Part shown: one piece after another, positions 8,829-17,894 of the stretch
Layout of the letters: each line of letters starts with the position of its first letter
Numbering within the stretch: position 1 is the first letter of the stretch
Origin: Sphingomonas adhaesiva
Lineage (GTDB): Bacteria; Pseudomonadota; Alphaproteobacteria; Sphingomonadales; Sphingomonadaceae
DNA length: 64,000 bases
Assembly (NCBI RefSeq): GCF_002374855.1
Contig: NZ_NWVC01000010.1
Span: forward strand, 1 to 64,000
Direction: 5' to 3'
The notes under the pieces: generated by a model
Told to the model about the DNA's origin: nothing
Databases searched by the model: none
Seen by the model: the letters and a program-made list of their open reading frames with translations, nothing else
Translations under genes and position numbers: made by a program

Positions 8829-9764
8829 ATGAAGCTTCTGGCGGGCAATTCCAACCTTCCCCTGTCTCGCGCGATCGCGAACTACCTCGAAATCCCGCTG
8901 ACCGAGGCGCTGGTGCGCCGGTTCGCGGACGAGGAAATCTTCGTCGAGATCATGGAGAACGTCCGCGGCGAGGACGTGTTCGTCATCCAGTCGACCAGCT
9001 ATCCCGCCAACGACAATCTGATGGAATTGCTGATCATCATCGACGCGCTGAAGCGCGCGTCGGCCAAGCGGATCACCGCGGTCCTCCCCTATTTCGGCTA
9101 TGCCCGGCAGGACCGGAAGCCCGGCCCGCGCACGCCCATCTCGGCCAAGCTGGTCGCCAACCTCATCACCACCGCCGGCGCGGACCGCGTGCTGTCGGTC
9201 GATCTGCACGCCGGGCAGATCCAGGGCTTCTTCGACATTCCCACCGACAACCTGTTCGCCGCGCCGGTGATGAGCGCGGACATCCGCTCGCGCTTCGGCG
9301 AGAAGAACCTGATGGTCGTTTCCCCCGACGTCGGCGGCGTGGTGCGCGCGCGCGCCCTGTCGAAGCGGCTGGACAATGCCCCGCTCGCGATCGTCGACAA
9401 GCGCCGCGAGCGCGCGGGCGAATCGGAGGTGATGAATATCATCGGCGACGTCGAGGGGCGCTTCTGCATCCTGATCGACGATATCGTCGATTCGGCCGGA
9501 ACGCTGTGCAACGCCGCCGCCGCGCTGAAGGAAGCCGGCGCCGAGGACGTCGTCGCCTATGTCACGCACGGCGTGCTGTCGGGCGGGGCGGTCGCGCGGG
9601 TCGAGGGGTCGGCGCTCCACGAACTGGTCATCACCGATTCGATCGGCAACCAGGAAGCGATCGCCGGCGCGCAGAAGATCCGCCACCTGACGATCGCCCC
9701 GCTGCTGGCCGAGGCGGTGCGCCGCATCGCCGACGAATCGAGCGTGAGCAGTTTGTTCGATTGA
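8829..9764 (+). CDS. prs: Ribose-phosphate pyrophosphokinase (PRPP synthetase)
   Basis: Prs makes phosphoribosyl pyrophosphate from ribose 5-phosphate and ATP, feeding purine, pyrimidine, histidine and NAD synthesis. The 311 residues start [17 protein letters not shown] and contain the ATP loop region [30 protein letters not shown] and the PRPP-binding [15 protein letters not shown] long in-frame extension upstream lies over the divergent gene and is not protein-like, so the ATG at 8829 was chosen. purH in the same window uses the pathway's product. Confidence 0.96.
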   Translation: MKLLAGNSNLPLSRAIANYLEIPLTEALVRRFADEEIFVEIMENVRGEDVFVIQSTSYPANDNLMELLIIIDALKRASAKRITAVLPYFGYARQDRKPGPRTPISAKLVANLITTAGADRVLSVDLHAGQIQGFFDIPTDNLFAAPVMSADIRSRFGEKNLMVVSPDVGGVVRARALSKRLDNAPLAIVDKRRERAGESEVMNIIGDVEGRFCILIDDIVDSAGTLCNAAAALKEAGAEDVVAYVTHGVLSGGAVARVEGSALHELVITDSIGNQEAIAGAQKIRHLTIAPLLAEAVRRIADESSVSSLFD

Positions 9765-10055
9765 CGGTCGCAGGCGCGGCGACGTCCGCGCCGCTGCGCC
9801 CGCGCGCAGCGACCGGCACGGCCGGCGGGTCGGCCCAAGGGCCGAACCCGTCCGACGACGCAGGCTTCGCCCGCGGCGCTGCCGGCGATTCCTGACCTGC
9901 TGATCTGACAAAAAACATTTCGCCGCGGGCAACAGCATGTCCTGAGCGCCTGCCTTGCAGGTAGCCGAAGGGCCCGCGTCGTCGGACGGGCCGGCTGTCG
10001 CTGCCCGCCGGCCGGGCAATCGTTTCGCTACGCCAACGGCGCGGCGTCGCCGCCC
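9765..10055. other. Intergenic region with inverted copies of a CGTCGTCGGACGGG repeat
   Basis: These 291 bases between convergent genes hold no convincing coding sequence. They carry CCCGTCCGACGACGC at 9847-9861 and its exact reverse complement at 9976-9990, about 115 bases apart. The second copy is followed by the shared word TGCCCGCCGGCCG. An AT-richer patch (GACAAAAAACATTTC, near 9907-9921) lies between the arms. The same 15-base word recurs at 25066-25080. Confidence 0.6.
9847..9990. repeat. 15-base inverted repeat pair (family CGTCGTCGGACGGG)
   Basis: The arm at 9847-9861 reads CCCGTCCGACGACGC and the arm at 9976-9990 reads GCGTCGTCGGACGGG, a perfect inverted match. A third copy lies at 25066-25080 near polA. 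Because copies recur in unrelated intergenic spaces, this is probably a dispersed small repeat and not a gene-specific regulatory site. Confidence 0.7.
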
Positions 10056-10382
10056 CTACCGATTGCCCAGTGCAACGATGTGGCCGAACACCGCGGGATG
10101 CAGCGGCTTGCTGAACGCGCAGCCGTAGCTGGTCTTGTCGCGCCACGCGACCACCGCCTCCAGCGCGGCGAGGCCGGGCAGCGTCAGCCACACCGTCGTT
10201 CCCGGCCACATCGTGAAGCTGGTCTGCGCGCGGAATCCGGTGACCGACAGGTCGACGACCTCGATCTCGAACCGGGTCGTCCCGCGATCGCGCAGGTGCG
10301 CGCGCATCTTCACCGCGCGGCGCAGTGCGTGGCGGTGATTGTCGTCTTCTGACGGGATGGGCAGCGGGACGGCCTGTTCCAT
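10056..10382 (-). CDS. PilZ-domain protein
   Basis: This short protein of about 108 residues has RHALRRAVKMRAHLRDRG followed by EIEVVDLSVTGFRAQT, matching the PilZ pattern (RxxxR, then D/NxSxxG) that binds cyclic di-GMP. The remainder is a beta-rich stretch (TVWLTLPGLAALEAVVAW). It is cytoplasmic. The start is uncertain: ATG codons at 10421, 10394 and 10382 are all in frame, and I chose 10382 because it avoids overlap with crtZ. The target of this c-di-GMP receptor is not apparent from its neighbours. Confidence 0.8.
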   Translation of the reverse strand: MEQAVPLPIPSEDDNHRHALRRAVKMRAHLRDRGTTRFEIEVVDLSVTGFRAQTSFTMWPGTTVWLTLPGLAALEAVVAWRDKTSYGCAFSKPLHPAVFGHIVALGNR

Positions 10383-10407
10383 GGCCCCGCACATTGGCAG
10401 GATCGGG

Positions 10408-10953
10408 TTAATCTTCCACAAACGCCGCCGGGGCCGCCGACCGATCCCCCACGGCGCGGCGCACGCCCGCGCGCCCGCGCCGCTTCAGCTCCGCCTTCAG
10501 CGCCTCCGGCCGCGGTGCCACCAGGAAGCCGAAGCTGACATTGCCCTCGCGCGTCTCCACCACGTGATGCAGCCGGTGCGCCTGGACGATCCGCTTCATA
10601 TAGGCCGACTTCGGCAGGTAGCGCGTCGGGATACGCTGATGCACGATCACGTCGTGGAACCCGAAATAAATCGCGCCATAGGCCGCGATCCCCGCGCCAA
10701 TCCACGTGAACCCGGGCCACCAGCCCAGCTGCACCCCGCCCAGCAGCAGCACGATCGACGGCACGGCGAAGATCACCGCGTACAGATCGTTCAGCTCCCA
10801 ATTGCCATGGCGCGCGCGATGATGGCTTTCGTGCAGGAACCAGCCCCAGCCATGCATCACCCAGCGGTGCATGACGTAAGCGAAACCCTCCATCAGCGCG
10901 ACGGTGAGGAGGAACAGGGAAAGCGCGGCCCAGAAGGACATGATCGCGCGCAT
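10408..10953 (-). CDS. crtZ: Beta-carotene hydroxylase
   Basis: CrtZ adds 3-hydroxyl groups to beta-ionone rings to make zeaxanthin-type xanthophylls, as in yellow sphingomonads (nostoxanthin pathway). The protein is membrane-bound and has the histidine clusters of the fatty-acid-hydroxylase superfamily: HRWVMHG, HESHHRARH, HDVIVHQR and HRLHHV. Several hydrophobic segments are present. I chose the ATG at 10953 (MRAIMSFW); longer starts at 10995 or 11031 would overlap the divergent lysK. No other carotenoid gene is nearby. Confidence 0.93.
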   Translation of the reverse strand: MRAIMSFWAALSLFLLTVALMEGFAYVMHRWVMHGWGWFLHESHHRARHGNWELNDLYAVIFAVPSIVLLLGGVQLGWWPGFTWIGAGIAAYGAIYFGFHDVIVHQRIPTRYLPKSAYMKRIVQAHRLHHVVETREGNVSFGFLVAPRPEALKAELKRRGRAGVRRAVGDRSAAPAAFVED

Positions 10954-10993
10954 ATAGCCATCGCGGCGCGCGCCCGCTACGTCGCGGTGCATC

Positions 10994-12580
10994 ATGACCG
11001 ACGATCTCCGCTCCGCCGCCCTCGAATCCAAGGCCTGGCCCTATGAGGAGGCGCGCAAGCTCCTCAAGCGTTACCCGGACGGAAAGCCGGCCAGGGACGG
11101 AAAGCCCGAACCGATCCTGTTCGAAACCGGCTACGGTCCGTCGGGCCTGCCGCATATCGGCACGTTCAACGAAGTGCTGCGCACCACGATGGTGCGCAAC
11201 GCCTTCCACACGCTCAGCGACCTGCCGACCCGGCTGATCGCGTTCAGCGACGATATGGACGGCCTGCGCAAGGTCCCGGACAACGTCCCCAACGGCGACA
11301 TGCTGCGCGAACACCTGGGCAAGCCGCTGACGCGCATCCCCGATCCGTTCGGCAAGTTCGACAGTTTCGCTGCGCACAACAATGCGATGCTGCGCGACTT
11401 CCTCGACCGCTACGGCTTCGACTACGAATTCGCCTCTTCGACCGACTATTACACCTCCGGCCGCTTCGACGACGCGATCCGCGGCGTGCTGCGCCACTGG
11501 CAGGGCGTGATGGACGTGATGCTGCCGACGCTGCGCGCCGAACGCCGCGCCACCTACTCGCCGGTGCTGCCGGTCAGCCCGAAGAGCGGGATCGTCCTGC
11601 AGGTGCCGGTCGAGGTGGTCGACGCCGAGGCGGGCACGATCGCGTTCGAGGATGAGGGCGAGCGGATCGTCCAGTCCGCGCTCGGTGGCCTCTCGAAGCT
11701 GCAATGGAAGGTCGACTGGGCGATGCGCTGGGTCGCGCTGGGCGTCGATTACGAAATGGCGGGCAAGGACCTGATCGATTCGGTCACGCAATCGTCGAAG
11801 ATCGCGCGCGTGCTCGGCGGCCGCCCGCCCGAAGGCTTCAACTACGAGATGTTCCTCGACGAAAAGGGCGAGAAGATCTCCAAGTCGAAGGGCAACGGCC
11901 TGTCGATCGAACAATGGCTGACCTACGGCCCGGAAGAGAGCCTAGCCTTCTACATCTATCGCGAGCCGAAGAAGGCCAAGCAGCTGCACATGGGCGTCAT
12001 CCCGCGCGCGGTGGACGATTACTGGCAGTTCCGCGGCAATTACGCCGGACAGGCCGCCAAGGAGAAGCTCGGCAACCCGGTCCACCACGTCCATGACGGC
12101 CAGCTGCCCGACGGCACGCTGCCGGTGACGTTCGGGCTGCTGCTCAACCTCGTCGGGGTGATGGGCGAAGGCGCGACGCGCGAGCAGGTGTGGGCGTATC
12201 TGGCCAATTACGTCGCCGATGCGACCCCCGCCGCCTATCCGGAGCTGGACCGGCTGATCGGCCATGCGCTGGCCTATCACCGCGACCATATCGCCCCGAC
12301 GCTGAAGCGCCGCGCGCCCGCGGGGGTGGAGGTGGCGGCGCTGGAACGGCTCGACGCCGAACTGGCCGCGCTGCCCGAGGATGCGAGCGCCGAGGACATC
12401 CAGAACATCGTCTACGAGATCGGCAAGACGGGTGGCTTCGCCGAACTGCGCGACTGGTTCAAGGCGCTGTACGAAACGCTGCTGGGGTCCAGCCAGGGGC
12501 CGCGCATGGGCAGCTTCATCCGCCTGTACGGCATCGCCAACACCCGCGCGCTGATCGGCGAGGCGCTGGCGGCGGCATAG
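10994..12580 (+). CDS. lysK: Lysyl-tRNA synthetase, class I
   Basis: This 528-residue enzyme is the archaeal-type class I LysRS and not the class II LysS of most bacteria. The signatures are GYGPSGLPHIGTFNE (HIGT near residues 54-57) and GEKISKSKGNG (KISKS, the KMSKS loop). Other conserved stretches include FSDDMDGLRKVPDN and DYEMAGKDLIDSV. Class I LysRS is known in alphaproteobacteria. No second lysyl-tRNA synthetase is visible here. It is divergent from crtZ, with about 40 bases between starts. Confidence 0.96.
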   Translation: MTDDLRSAALESKAWPYEEARKLLKRYPDGKPARDGKPEPILFETGYGPSGLPHIGTFNEVLRTTMVRNAFHTLSDLPTRLIAFSDDMDGLRKVPDNVPNGDMLREHLGKPLTRIPDPFGKFDSFAAHNNAMLRDFLDRYGFDYEFASSTDYYTSGRFDDAIRGVLRHWQGVMDVMLPTLRAERRATYSPVLPVSPKSGIVLQVPVEVVDAEAGTIAFEDEGERIVQSALGGLSKLQWKVDWAMRWVALGVDYEMAGKDLIDSVTQSSKIARVLGGRPPEGFNYEMFLDEKGEKISKSKGNGLSIEQWLTYGPEESLAFYIYREPKKAKQLHMGVIPRAVDDYWQFRGNYAGQAAKEKLGNPVHHVHDGQLPDGTLPVTFGLLLNLVGVMGEGATREQVWAYLANYVADATPAAYPELDRLIGHALAYHRDHIAPTLKRRAPAGVEVAALERLDAELAALPEDASAEDIQNIVYEIGKTGGFAELRDWFKALYETLLGSSQGPRMGSFIRLYGIANTRALIGEALAAA

Positions 12581-12643
12581 CCTCGCCGCCTGCGCGGTGC
12601 GGGCGATCGCTATCCGGGCTGCGCCGCATCGGAAGAAGGTGGA

Positions 12644-12774
12644 TTCGCGCAGAGACGCGGAGGCGCAGAGGGGCGGCGCGTGCCGCCGCGCAGCGGCTTT
12701 AGAGACGACGTTGCGGTCAGAGGGTGACGCTGCGCCTCGCGGTTACTCTCCGCGTCTCCGCGCCTCCGCGTGAA
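12644..12774. repeat. Inverted pair of 29-base repeats (TTCRCGCRRAGRCG family)
   Basis: The arm at 12644-12672 begins TTCGCGCAGAGACGCGG. The arm at 12746-12774, read on the minus strand, begins TTCACGCGGAGGCGCGG. They match at most positions and differ almost only by A/G changes. Related copies lie at 38178-38206 (single) and 47144-47172 with 47245-47273 (inverted pair). About 70 bases separate the arms. Confidence 0.7.
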
Positions 12775-12877
12775 CCCAGCCACTGCCTCACAAAGGCGGG
12801 CGTCCGGCGACCGCAGCACCGATCCCGATCGGACAACCACCCCGCCCGTCACACCGGACGTGTCTAAACGCCTTCCC

Positions 12878-12904
12878 GTCATGCCGGACGTGTTCCGGCA
12901 TCCA
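12878..12904. repeat. Palindromic repeat, ATGCCGGAC family
   Basis: The core is ATGCCGGACGTGTTCCGGCAT, a near-perfect hairpin with 8-base arms, flanked by GTC on the left and CCA on the right. Close copies are at 37107-37133, 37174-37200 and 38303-38330. A decayed version seems to lie just upstream near 12848. Confidence 0.75.
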
Positions 12905-12945
12905 CTGCGCCGCATACCCCGCAGAGGGTTGATGGTGCGGCACGG

Positions 12946-12973
12946 TGGACCCCGGAACAGGTCCGGGGTGACG
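12946..12973. repeat. Palindromic repeat, CCCCGGA...TCCGGGG variant
   Basis: TGGACCCCGGAACAGGTCC followed by GGGGTGACG forms a hairpin with arms CCCCGGA and TCCGGGG. The layout (TGGA, arm, AACAGG-type loop, arm, TGACG) parallels the ATGCCGGAC family in inverted orientation, so it is probably a sibling subfamily. Confidence 0.6.
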
Positions 12974-13046
12974 AGTGCCGGGGAATTGCACGCCGTAGGA
13001 CGCCGCTACGATCGAACCCCGTGGCCGAAGGCGAGGGAAGCCCCGC

Positions 13047-13979
13047 CTAGAACAGCCCGCCGCTCTCCGCCGGTGCCGCCTCGCTCGGCGACGGCGTCGG
13101 CGTCGGTATCGCCCCCGGCATCGGCGTCGCCGCGACCGGGGACGCGCGTGGCGGGGCAATCGCGCCGGTGATCGCGGCGGCTTCCAGCGTGTCGAGCGCG
13201 CGGCGCGCGTCGATCCAGCGTTGTGCCGCGGCGGTCCAGCTGCCCGCGTCCGCGGCGCCGGGCAGCCGCTTCACCTCGGCCAGCGCGCCCTCGACATTGC
13301 CGGTCTCGATCATCCGCCGCGCGCGCGCCAGCCGGTCGGACGGCAGCGGCGATGGCGTGCCCGCCTTGTGGATCACCACCAGGTTGCGCAATTCGGCGCC
13401 CAGCCCGCTCCACCAGTCGCTGCGGGCGGCCAGCAGCGTCGGCGCCGCGGCGTTCAGGCTGGTGTGCAGGTCCTCCAGCGTCACCGGCGCGCGCGCCGAC
13501 CGGATCACGGCGTTGACGTCATTGGGCAGGGTCGGGCCGAACCGCTCGCGCAACTCCCCCTCCAGATAGCCCAGCCCCACCCCGCGCTCGATCGCGCGGC
13601 GCGCGGCAAAGGCGGTCAGGATCGCCTCGGCGCGGCCCGCGCGCCCCGCGGCGGCGGCGCTGTCGCTGTCGATCCGCGCCGCGCGCGCCTCCAGATTGGC
13701 GAGTTGCGCCGCCAGCGCGCTTTCGCGCAGCGCCAGCGTCGCCGCCTCCGCCGACAGCGCGCTCGTGGCGGGCGCGGCGGCGGTGGGTGCGGGCGCCGGC
13801 GTGACGCCGGATGCCGCCGTCGCGGGCGTGCTCGCCGAGGTGCGGAAGAAGCCCGGGGTGTTGCGCACCGCATAGGCCATCAGCCCCAGCCCGATCAGCA
13901 GGCCGATGATCGCGATGGTCAGGACGGGGCCGAACCGGGGCCGCGGGGCACTGCGCTCGAAGCCGGAACGGTCGGTCAT
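13047..13979 (-). CDS. Mitofilin/Mic60-like inner-membrane protein
   Basis: This 310-residue protein has a basic N-terminus, one transmembrane segment at about residues 18-36 (FGPVLTIAIIGLLIGLGLMA) and an Ala/Pro-rich linker. A predicted coiled coil follows at about 78-115 (EAATLALRESALAAQLANLE), and a C-terminal helical domain includes RAIERGVGLGYLEGEL and LARARRMIETGNVEGAL. That architecture, and its place directly after hemC-hemD, matches alphaproteobacterial Mic60 homologues (COG4223), which shape intracytoplasmic membranes or contact the outer membrane. It is short for the family and ends in a low-complexity Pro/Thr tail. The assignment rests on architecture and synteny. Confidence 0.72.
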   Translation of the reverse strand: MTDRSGFERSAPRPRFGPVLTIAIIGLLIGLGLMAYAVRNTPGFFRTSASTPATAASGVTPAPAPTAAAPATSALSAEAATLALRESALAAQLANLEARAARIDSDSAAAAGRAGRAEAILTAFAARRAIERGVGLGYLEGELRERFGPTLPNDVNAVIRSARAPVTLEDLHTSLNAAAPTLLAARSDWWSGLGAELRNLVVIHKAGTPSPLPSDRLARARRMIETGNVEGALAEVKRLPGAADAGSWTAAAQRWIDARRALDTLEAAAITGAIAPPRASPVAATPMPGAIPTPTPSPSEAAPAESGGLF

Positions 13980-14003
13980 GCGCCGCTTATCCCCGGCTGC
14001 GCG

Positions 14004-14669
14004 CTACGGGTCAATCGCGAGCCGCACCGCGACCGCGACCAGCGCCGCGTCGCTCGGCTCCGGGGCGATCCCCACCGCCCCCCAGCCGTCGCCCGCCGCG
14101 GCCGCGACCGCCGCGCTCAGCGCCGCGATTCGCGTGCCCGATCGCGGCATGTGGCCGATTCCGGCGACGAAATGCGTCGCCGCCCGCACCGAATGGAGCA
14201 GCACGACCGCGCCCGACGATGCCGTTTCCAACGCATCTCCCGCGACCGGCCGCGCCTCGCTGGCGTAGACGGTGATCGCGGTGACGCCCGGCAGGTCGAT
14301 CCGGTCGCGTCCCGCCAGGTGCAGCAGGCGCGCAAATTGCGGCGCCTCGGCGACGGCATCGCGCGCATTGCCCGTCCCGACATGCGCGATACGCAGCCCG
14401 GCCTTCGTTGCGGCCGCCGCGGTCGCCGCCCCCACCGCCACCACGGGCAGCGTCGACAGCGCCCGCAGCGCCGCGCCGGCGTGGCGCGGCGCATTCGCAC
14501 TGGTCAGCAACAGTGCATCGAATCGCGCCGGATCGGGCGGAGTCCATGCCACCGCGCGCGTTTCGAACAGCGGCAGCGCGTGCGCCTCCACCCCTGCGGC
14601 GGCCAGCGCGGCACAGGTGCGCGCGGCCCCCGGCGCGGGCCGCAGCACCAGCGCACGGCGCGGCGGCAT
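14004..14669 (-). CDS. hemD: Uroporphyrinogen-III synthase
   Basis: HemD closes hydroxymethylbilane with ring D inversion to give uroporphyrinogen III. This family diverges strongly. The support here is the N-terminal RRALVLRPAPGAARTCAAL, then DALLLTSANAPRHA, the inter-domain TLPVVAVGAATAAAATKAG and a later VVLLHSVRAATHF. Above all, it directly follows hemC. It is 221 residues from an ATG that shares a base with the hemC TGA (TGATG at 14667-14671), so translation is coupled. A longer reading frame upstream only overlaps hemC. Confidence 0.9.
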   Translation of the reverse strand: MPPRRALVLRPAPGAARTCAALAAAGVEAHALPLFETRAVAWTPPDPARFDALLLTSANAPRHAGAALRALSTLPVVAVGAATAAAATKAGLRIAHVGTGNARDAVAEAPQFARLLHLAGRDRIDLPGVTAITVYASEARPVAGDALETASSGAVVLLHSVRAATHFVAGIGHMPRSGTRIAALSAAVAAAAGDGWGAVGIAPEPSDAALVAVAVRLAIDP

Positions 14670-15565
14670 CAGCCGAACAGGTCGCGCACGACCGCCGGCG
14701 CCCCGGCCAGCAGTTCCCCCGCCAGCCGCGCGCCCAGCTCGACCGGATCGTCCCCGCGCGCGCTGCCCTCCACCGAACAGGCGCCATCGGGCGACAGCAG
14801 CTGCGCGCGCAGCAGCAACCCGCCGCCGTCCTCCCCCTGCGCCAGCGCCGCCACCGGCGAATGGCAATCCGCCCGCAACGCCGCCAGGAACGCCCGCTCC
14901 GTCGCGACCGCGCGATGCGTCGCGGCATCGTCGATCGCCGCGACCAGCGCGCGCGCCGGACCGTCCGCCAGCGTCTCGATCCCGACCGCGCCCTGTGCCG
15001 GGGCGGGCAGCATCACGTCCAGCGCGATGACCGCGCCGGTATCGTGCCGCCCCAGCCGCTCCAGCCCCGCCGCGGCGAGCAGCGTCGCGTCCACCTCGCC
15101 CGCCGCCAGCTTGCCCAGCCGCGTATCGACATTGCCGCGGAACAGCGTGGTGACAACGTCCGGGCGCAACCGCCGCACCTGCGCGGCGCGGCGCGGGCTG
15201 CTGGTGCCGACCGTCGCGCCCTCGGGCAGCGCCGCGATCGTCTCCGCCCCGATCAACCGGTCGCGCACGTCGGCACGCGGCAGCATCGCGGCGATCGCGA
15301 TCGCATCCGGGCGCAGCGTCTCGACATCCTTCATCGAATGGACGCAGGCGTCGACCTCACCCGCCAGCAGCGCGCGGTCCAGTTCCTTGGTCCACAGAGC
15401 CTTGCCGCCGATCTCCGCCAGCGCGCGGTCCTGCACGCGGTCGCCGGTGGTGCGGATCACGACGATCTCGACGTCGTCCCAGCCATGCGCCGCCATCAAC
15501 GCGTCTCGCACCATACCTGCCTGGGTGAGCGCAAGCGGTGAACCACGGGTGCCGAGCCGGAACAT
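14669..15565 (-). CDS. hemC: Hydroxymethylbilane synthase (porphobilinogen deaminase)
   Basis: HemC polymerises four porphobilinogens. The 298 residues start FRLGTRGSPLALTQAGMV and contain HSMKDVE, GTSSPRRAAQ, FRGNVDTRL, APAQGAVGIE and LRADCHSPVAALA, whose Cys anchors the dipyrromethane cofactor. The start is the ATG at 15565; upstream in-frame sequence overlaps the divergent tsaD and is not conserved-looking. hemC and tsaD are divergent with a 54-base spacer that must hold both promoters. Confidence 0.96.
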   Translation of the reverse strand: MFRLGTRGSPLALTQAGMVRDALMAAHGWDDVEIVVIRTTGDRVQDRALAEIGGKALWTKELDRALLAGEVDACVHSMKDVETLRPDAIAIAAMLPRADVRDRLIGAETIAALPEGATVGTSSPRRAAQVRRLRPDVVTTLFRGNVDTRLGKLAAGEVDATLLAAAGLERLGRHDTGAVIALDVMLPAPAQGAVGIETLADGPARALVAAIDDAATHRAVATERAFLAALRADCHSPVAALAQGEDGGGLLLRAQLLSPDGACSVEGSARGDDPVELGARLAGELLAGAPAVVRDLFG

Positions 15566-15619
15566 GCCCACCGCCTTGCCGCCTTCGACAACCGGCTGCA
15601 ACCTCCCTAGATAGCGGCG

Positions 15620-16645
15620 ATGCTGATCCTGGGCCTCGAATCCTCCTGCGACGAAACCGCCGCCGCGCTGGTGACCGGCGACCGCCGCGTGCTGGCGCAC
15701 CGGCTGGCCGGGCAGGAGGCGGCGCACCGCCCGTACGGCGGCGTCGTACCCGAAATCGCCGCGCGCGCGCATGTCGAGGCACTGGAGCCGCTGATCCACG
15801 CCGCCTTCGCCGATGCCGGGGTGACGCTGGCGGATGTCGATGCGGTCGCCGCCACCGCCGGGCCGGGGCTGATCGGCGGGGTGATGGTGGGGCTGGTCAC
15901 CGGCAAGGCACTGGCGCACGCCGCGGGCAAGCCGCTGGTCGCAGTCAACCATCTGGAGGGGCACGCGCTCAGCCCGCGGCTCGCCGACCCGGACCTCGAC
16001 CTTCCCTATCTGCTGCTGCTGGTGTCGGGCGGGCATTGCCAGCTCCTGCTGGTGGAGGGGGTCGGCGCCTATCGCCGGCTGGGCACGACGATCGACGATG
16101 CCGCGGGCGAGGCGTTCGACAAGACCGCCAAGATCCTCGGCCTCGGCTTCCCCGGCGGCCCGGCGGTGGAGCGTGCCGCCGCCGATGGTGACGCCACGGC
16201 GGTCCCGCTACCGCGCCCGCTGAAAGGGTCGGCGGAGCCGCATTTCTCGTTCGCGGGGCTGAAGGCGGCGGTGGCGCGGGCCGCGCCCGATCATGCCGCG
16301 GCGGACGTTGCGGCGAGTTTCCAGCAGGCGGTGGTTGATTGCCTGATCGACCGGACGCGCCGCGCGCTGCGCATCGCCGCTGGCGCGACCGCATTGGTCG
16401 TCGCGGGCGGGGTCGCCGCCAATGGCGCGGTGCGCGGGGCGCTGAAGGGGCTGGCGGACGAGCACGGGCTGCGCTTCGTCGCGCCGCCGCTGTGGCTGTG
16501 TACCGACAATGCCGCGATGATCGCCTGGGCCGGCGCGGAGCGGTTCGCCGCCGGGCTGACCGATCCGCTCGACGTCGCGGCACGCCCGCGCTGGCCGCTC
16601 GATCCGCACGCGGAAAAGGTGCGCGGCGCGGGGGTCAAGGCGTGA
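15620..16645 (+). CDS. tsaD: tRNA N6-threonylcarbamoyladenosine (t6A) transferase
   Basis: TsaD, with TsaB and TsaE, transfers the threonylcarbamoyl group to A37 of ANN-decoding tRNAs. The 341 residues start [18 protein letters not shown] and include [11 protein letters not shown] (metal-binding HxxxH), [13 protein letters not shown] and [13 protein letters not shown] with a terminal [12 protein letters not shown]. The length is normal. The end overlaps the GTG start of gpsA by 4 bases. This pairing is often conserved in alphaproteobacteria. Confidence 0.97.
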   Translation: MLILGLESSCDETAAALVTGDRRVLAHRLAGQEAAHRPYGGVVPEIAARAHVEALEPLIHAAFADAGVTLADVDAVAATAGPGLIGGVMVGLVTGKALAHAAGKPLVAVNHLEGHALSPRLADPDLDLPYLLLLVSGGHCQLLLVEGVGAYRRLGTTIDDAAGEAFDKTAKILGLGFPGGPAVERAAADGDATAVPLPRPLKGSAEPHFSFAGLKAAVARAAPDHAAADVAASFQQAVVDCLIDRTRRALRIAAGATALVVAGGVAANGAVRGALKGLADEHGLRFVAPPLWLCTDNAAMIAWAGAERFAAGLTDPLDVAARPRWPLDPHAEKVRGAGVKA

Positions 16646-17625
16646 GCGGCGGCGGCGTCATCGGCGTCATCGGCGCGGGCGCCTGGGGCACCGCGCTGGC
16701 TCAGGTCGCCGCTGCCAACGGGCATGAGGTGCGGCTGTGGGCGCGCGACGCCGGCCTGGTCGCGGCGATCAACGACCGCCACGAAAACGCCGCCTATCTG
16801 CCGGGCATCCCGATGTCGCCGCTGATTCGCGCCACCGGCGATCTGGCGCATGTGGCGGCGGCGGAGGCCAATCTGATCGTCACGCCCGCGCAGGCGATGC
16901 GCGCGGTGCTCGCCGACCTGCCGCAGCATGGCCACCCGCTGATCCTGTGCTGCAAGGGGATCGAGGCGGGCACCCACTTGTTGATGAGCGAGGTGGCGCA
17001 GGCGGTGCACCCCGCCTCCCCGGTGCTGGTGCTGTCCGGGCCGACCTTCGCCGCGGAGGTCGCGCGCGGGCTGCCCACCGCGGTGACGCTGGCGTCGGCG
17101 GACGCGGCGACCGGCCGCGCGCTGACCGCGCGGATCGCGGCGCCGCATTTCCGTCCCTATGCCAGCAACGACGTGATCGGCGCGGAGATCGGCGGGGCGG
17201 TGAAGAACGTGCTGGCGATCGCGTGCGGCGTCATCGCGGGCGCGGGACTGGGCGAGAATGCGCGCGCCGCGCTGATCGCGCGCGGCTTTGCGGAAATGAC
17301 GCGCTTCGGCCTGGCGAAGGGCGCGCGTGCCGAAACGCTCGCCGGCCTGTCCGGCCTGGGCGACCTGGTGCTGACCTGTTCGTCGACCGCCTCGCGCAAT
17401 TTCTCGCTCGGCATGGGGATCGGCGGCGGCGAACAGGCCGCGGCGCTGCTGGCGAACCGCCGCACCGTGGCGGAGGGCGCGCATACCGCGCCGGTGCTGC
17501 GCGATGCCGCCCGCGCGATCGGGGTGGAGATGCCGATTACCGAGGCGGTGTGCCGGCTGCTGGCGGGCGATGCGGTGCACGACGTGATCGGCGCGCTGCT
17601 CGCCCGGCCGCTGCGGGGGGAATAG
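16642..17625 (+). CDS. gpsA: NAD(P)-dependent glycerol-3-phosphate dehydrogenase
   Basis: GpsA reduces dihydroxyacetone phosphate to sn-glycerol 3-phosphate, the backbone for phospholipids. The 327 residues begin with the Rossmann motif [17 protein letters not shown]. They also contain [33 protein letters not shown], the catalytic-Lys region [13 protein letters not shown] and [16 protein letters not shown]. The start is a GTG at 16642 within GTGA shared with the tsaD stop; no ATG is available close by in this frame. Confidence 0.95.
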   Translation: MSGGGVIGVIGAGAWGTALAQVAAANGHEVRLWARDAGLVAAINDRHENAAYLPGIPMSPLIRATGDLAHVAAAEANLIVTPAQAMRAVLADLPQHGHPLILCCKGIEAGTHLLMSEVAQAVHPASPVLVLSGPTFAAEVARGLPTAVTLASADAATGRALTARIAAPHFRPYASNDVIGAEIGGAVKNVLAIACGVIAGAGLGENARAALIARGFAEMTRFGLAKGARAETLAGLSGLGDLVLTCSSTASRNFSLGMGIGGGEQAAALLANRRTVAEGAHTAPVLRDAARAIGVEMPITEAVCRLLAGDAVHDVIGALLARPLRGE

Positions 17626-17732
17626 GCCCGATCACCGTCGCCCCGCCGGAAGCTTGGGTCTCTCGCGAAAATGACGACACGGCCGACAAGCGAAAGATCG
17701 CAGCTTTGGCTTGGATGACGATGGGGGAGCGG

Positions 17733-17894
17733 TCAGAAATCGACCGCGATGCCCTTCAGCTCCCAGTCGCCGAATCGCACCGGGTCGCGGCCGAGCGGAT
17801 CGTGCTCCGGCCGCTCGACCGGCTCCGGCTCGGGCACCGGGGTGTTCGGCGTCAGATAGGCGGGCGGGCGGACGTGATCGGGACGCTTGCCCAT
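17733..17894 (-). CDS. DUF1674 protein, succinate dehydrogenase assembly factor 4 (SdhAF4) type
   Basis: This 53-residue protein has a charged, Pro/Glu-rich middle and ends GRDPVRFGDWELKGIAVDF, the diagnostic tail of the DUF1674/SdhAF4 family (G-R-D-P-x-R-[FY]-G-D-W-E-x-x-G-x-x-x-D-F). In mitochondria and bacteria this factor binds the flavinylated SdhA subunit and helps it join SdhB. AGAATCCC before the ATG gives only a weak ribosome-binding site. It is convergent with gpsA and divergent from rsmB. It is easy to miss because of its size. Confidence 0.88.
   Translation of the reverse strand: MGKRPDHVRPPAYLTPNTPVPEPEPVERPEHDPLGRDPVRFGDWELKGIAVDF

Larger units (their letters stand above)
12581..13046. 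other. 466-base non-coding region filled with small repeats
   Basis: No credible gene is seen between lysK and the convergent Mic60-like gene. The region holds two copies, in inverted order, of a 29-base purine-rich repeat (12644-12672 and 12746-12774), a palindrome of the ATGCCGGAC family (12878-12904) and a related CCCCGGAACAGGTCCGGGG palindrome (12946-12973). It therefore looks like a landing zone for dispersed repeats. Confidence 0.65.

Noticed and set aside
12581..13046. Mobile element (IS remnant) suggested by inverted repeats
   Set aside because: There is no transposase frame and no target duplication; the same arms recur elsewhere with different centres, which fits a small dispersed repeat better.
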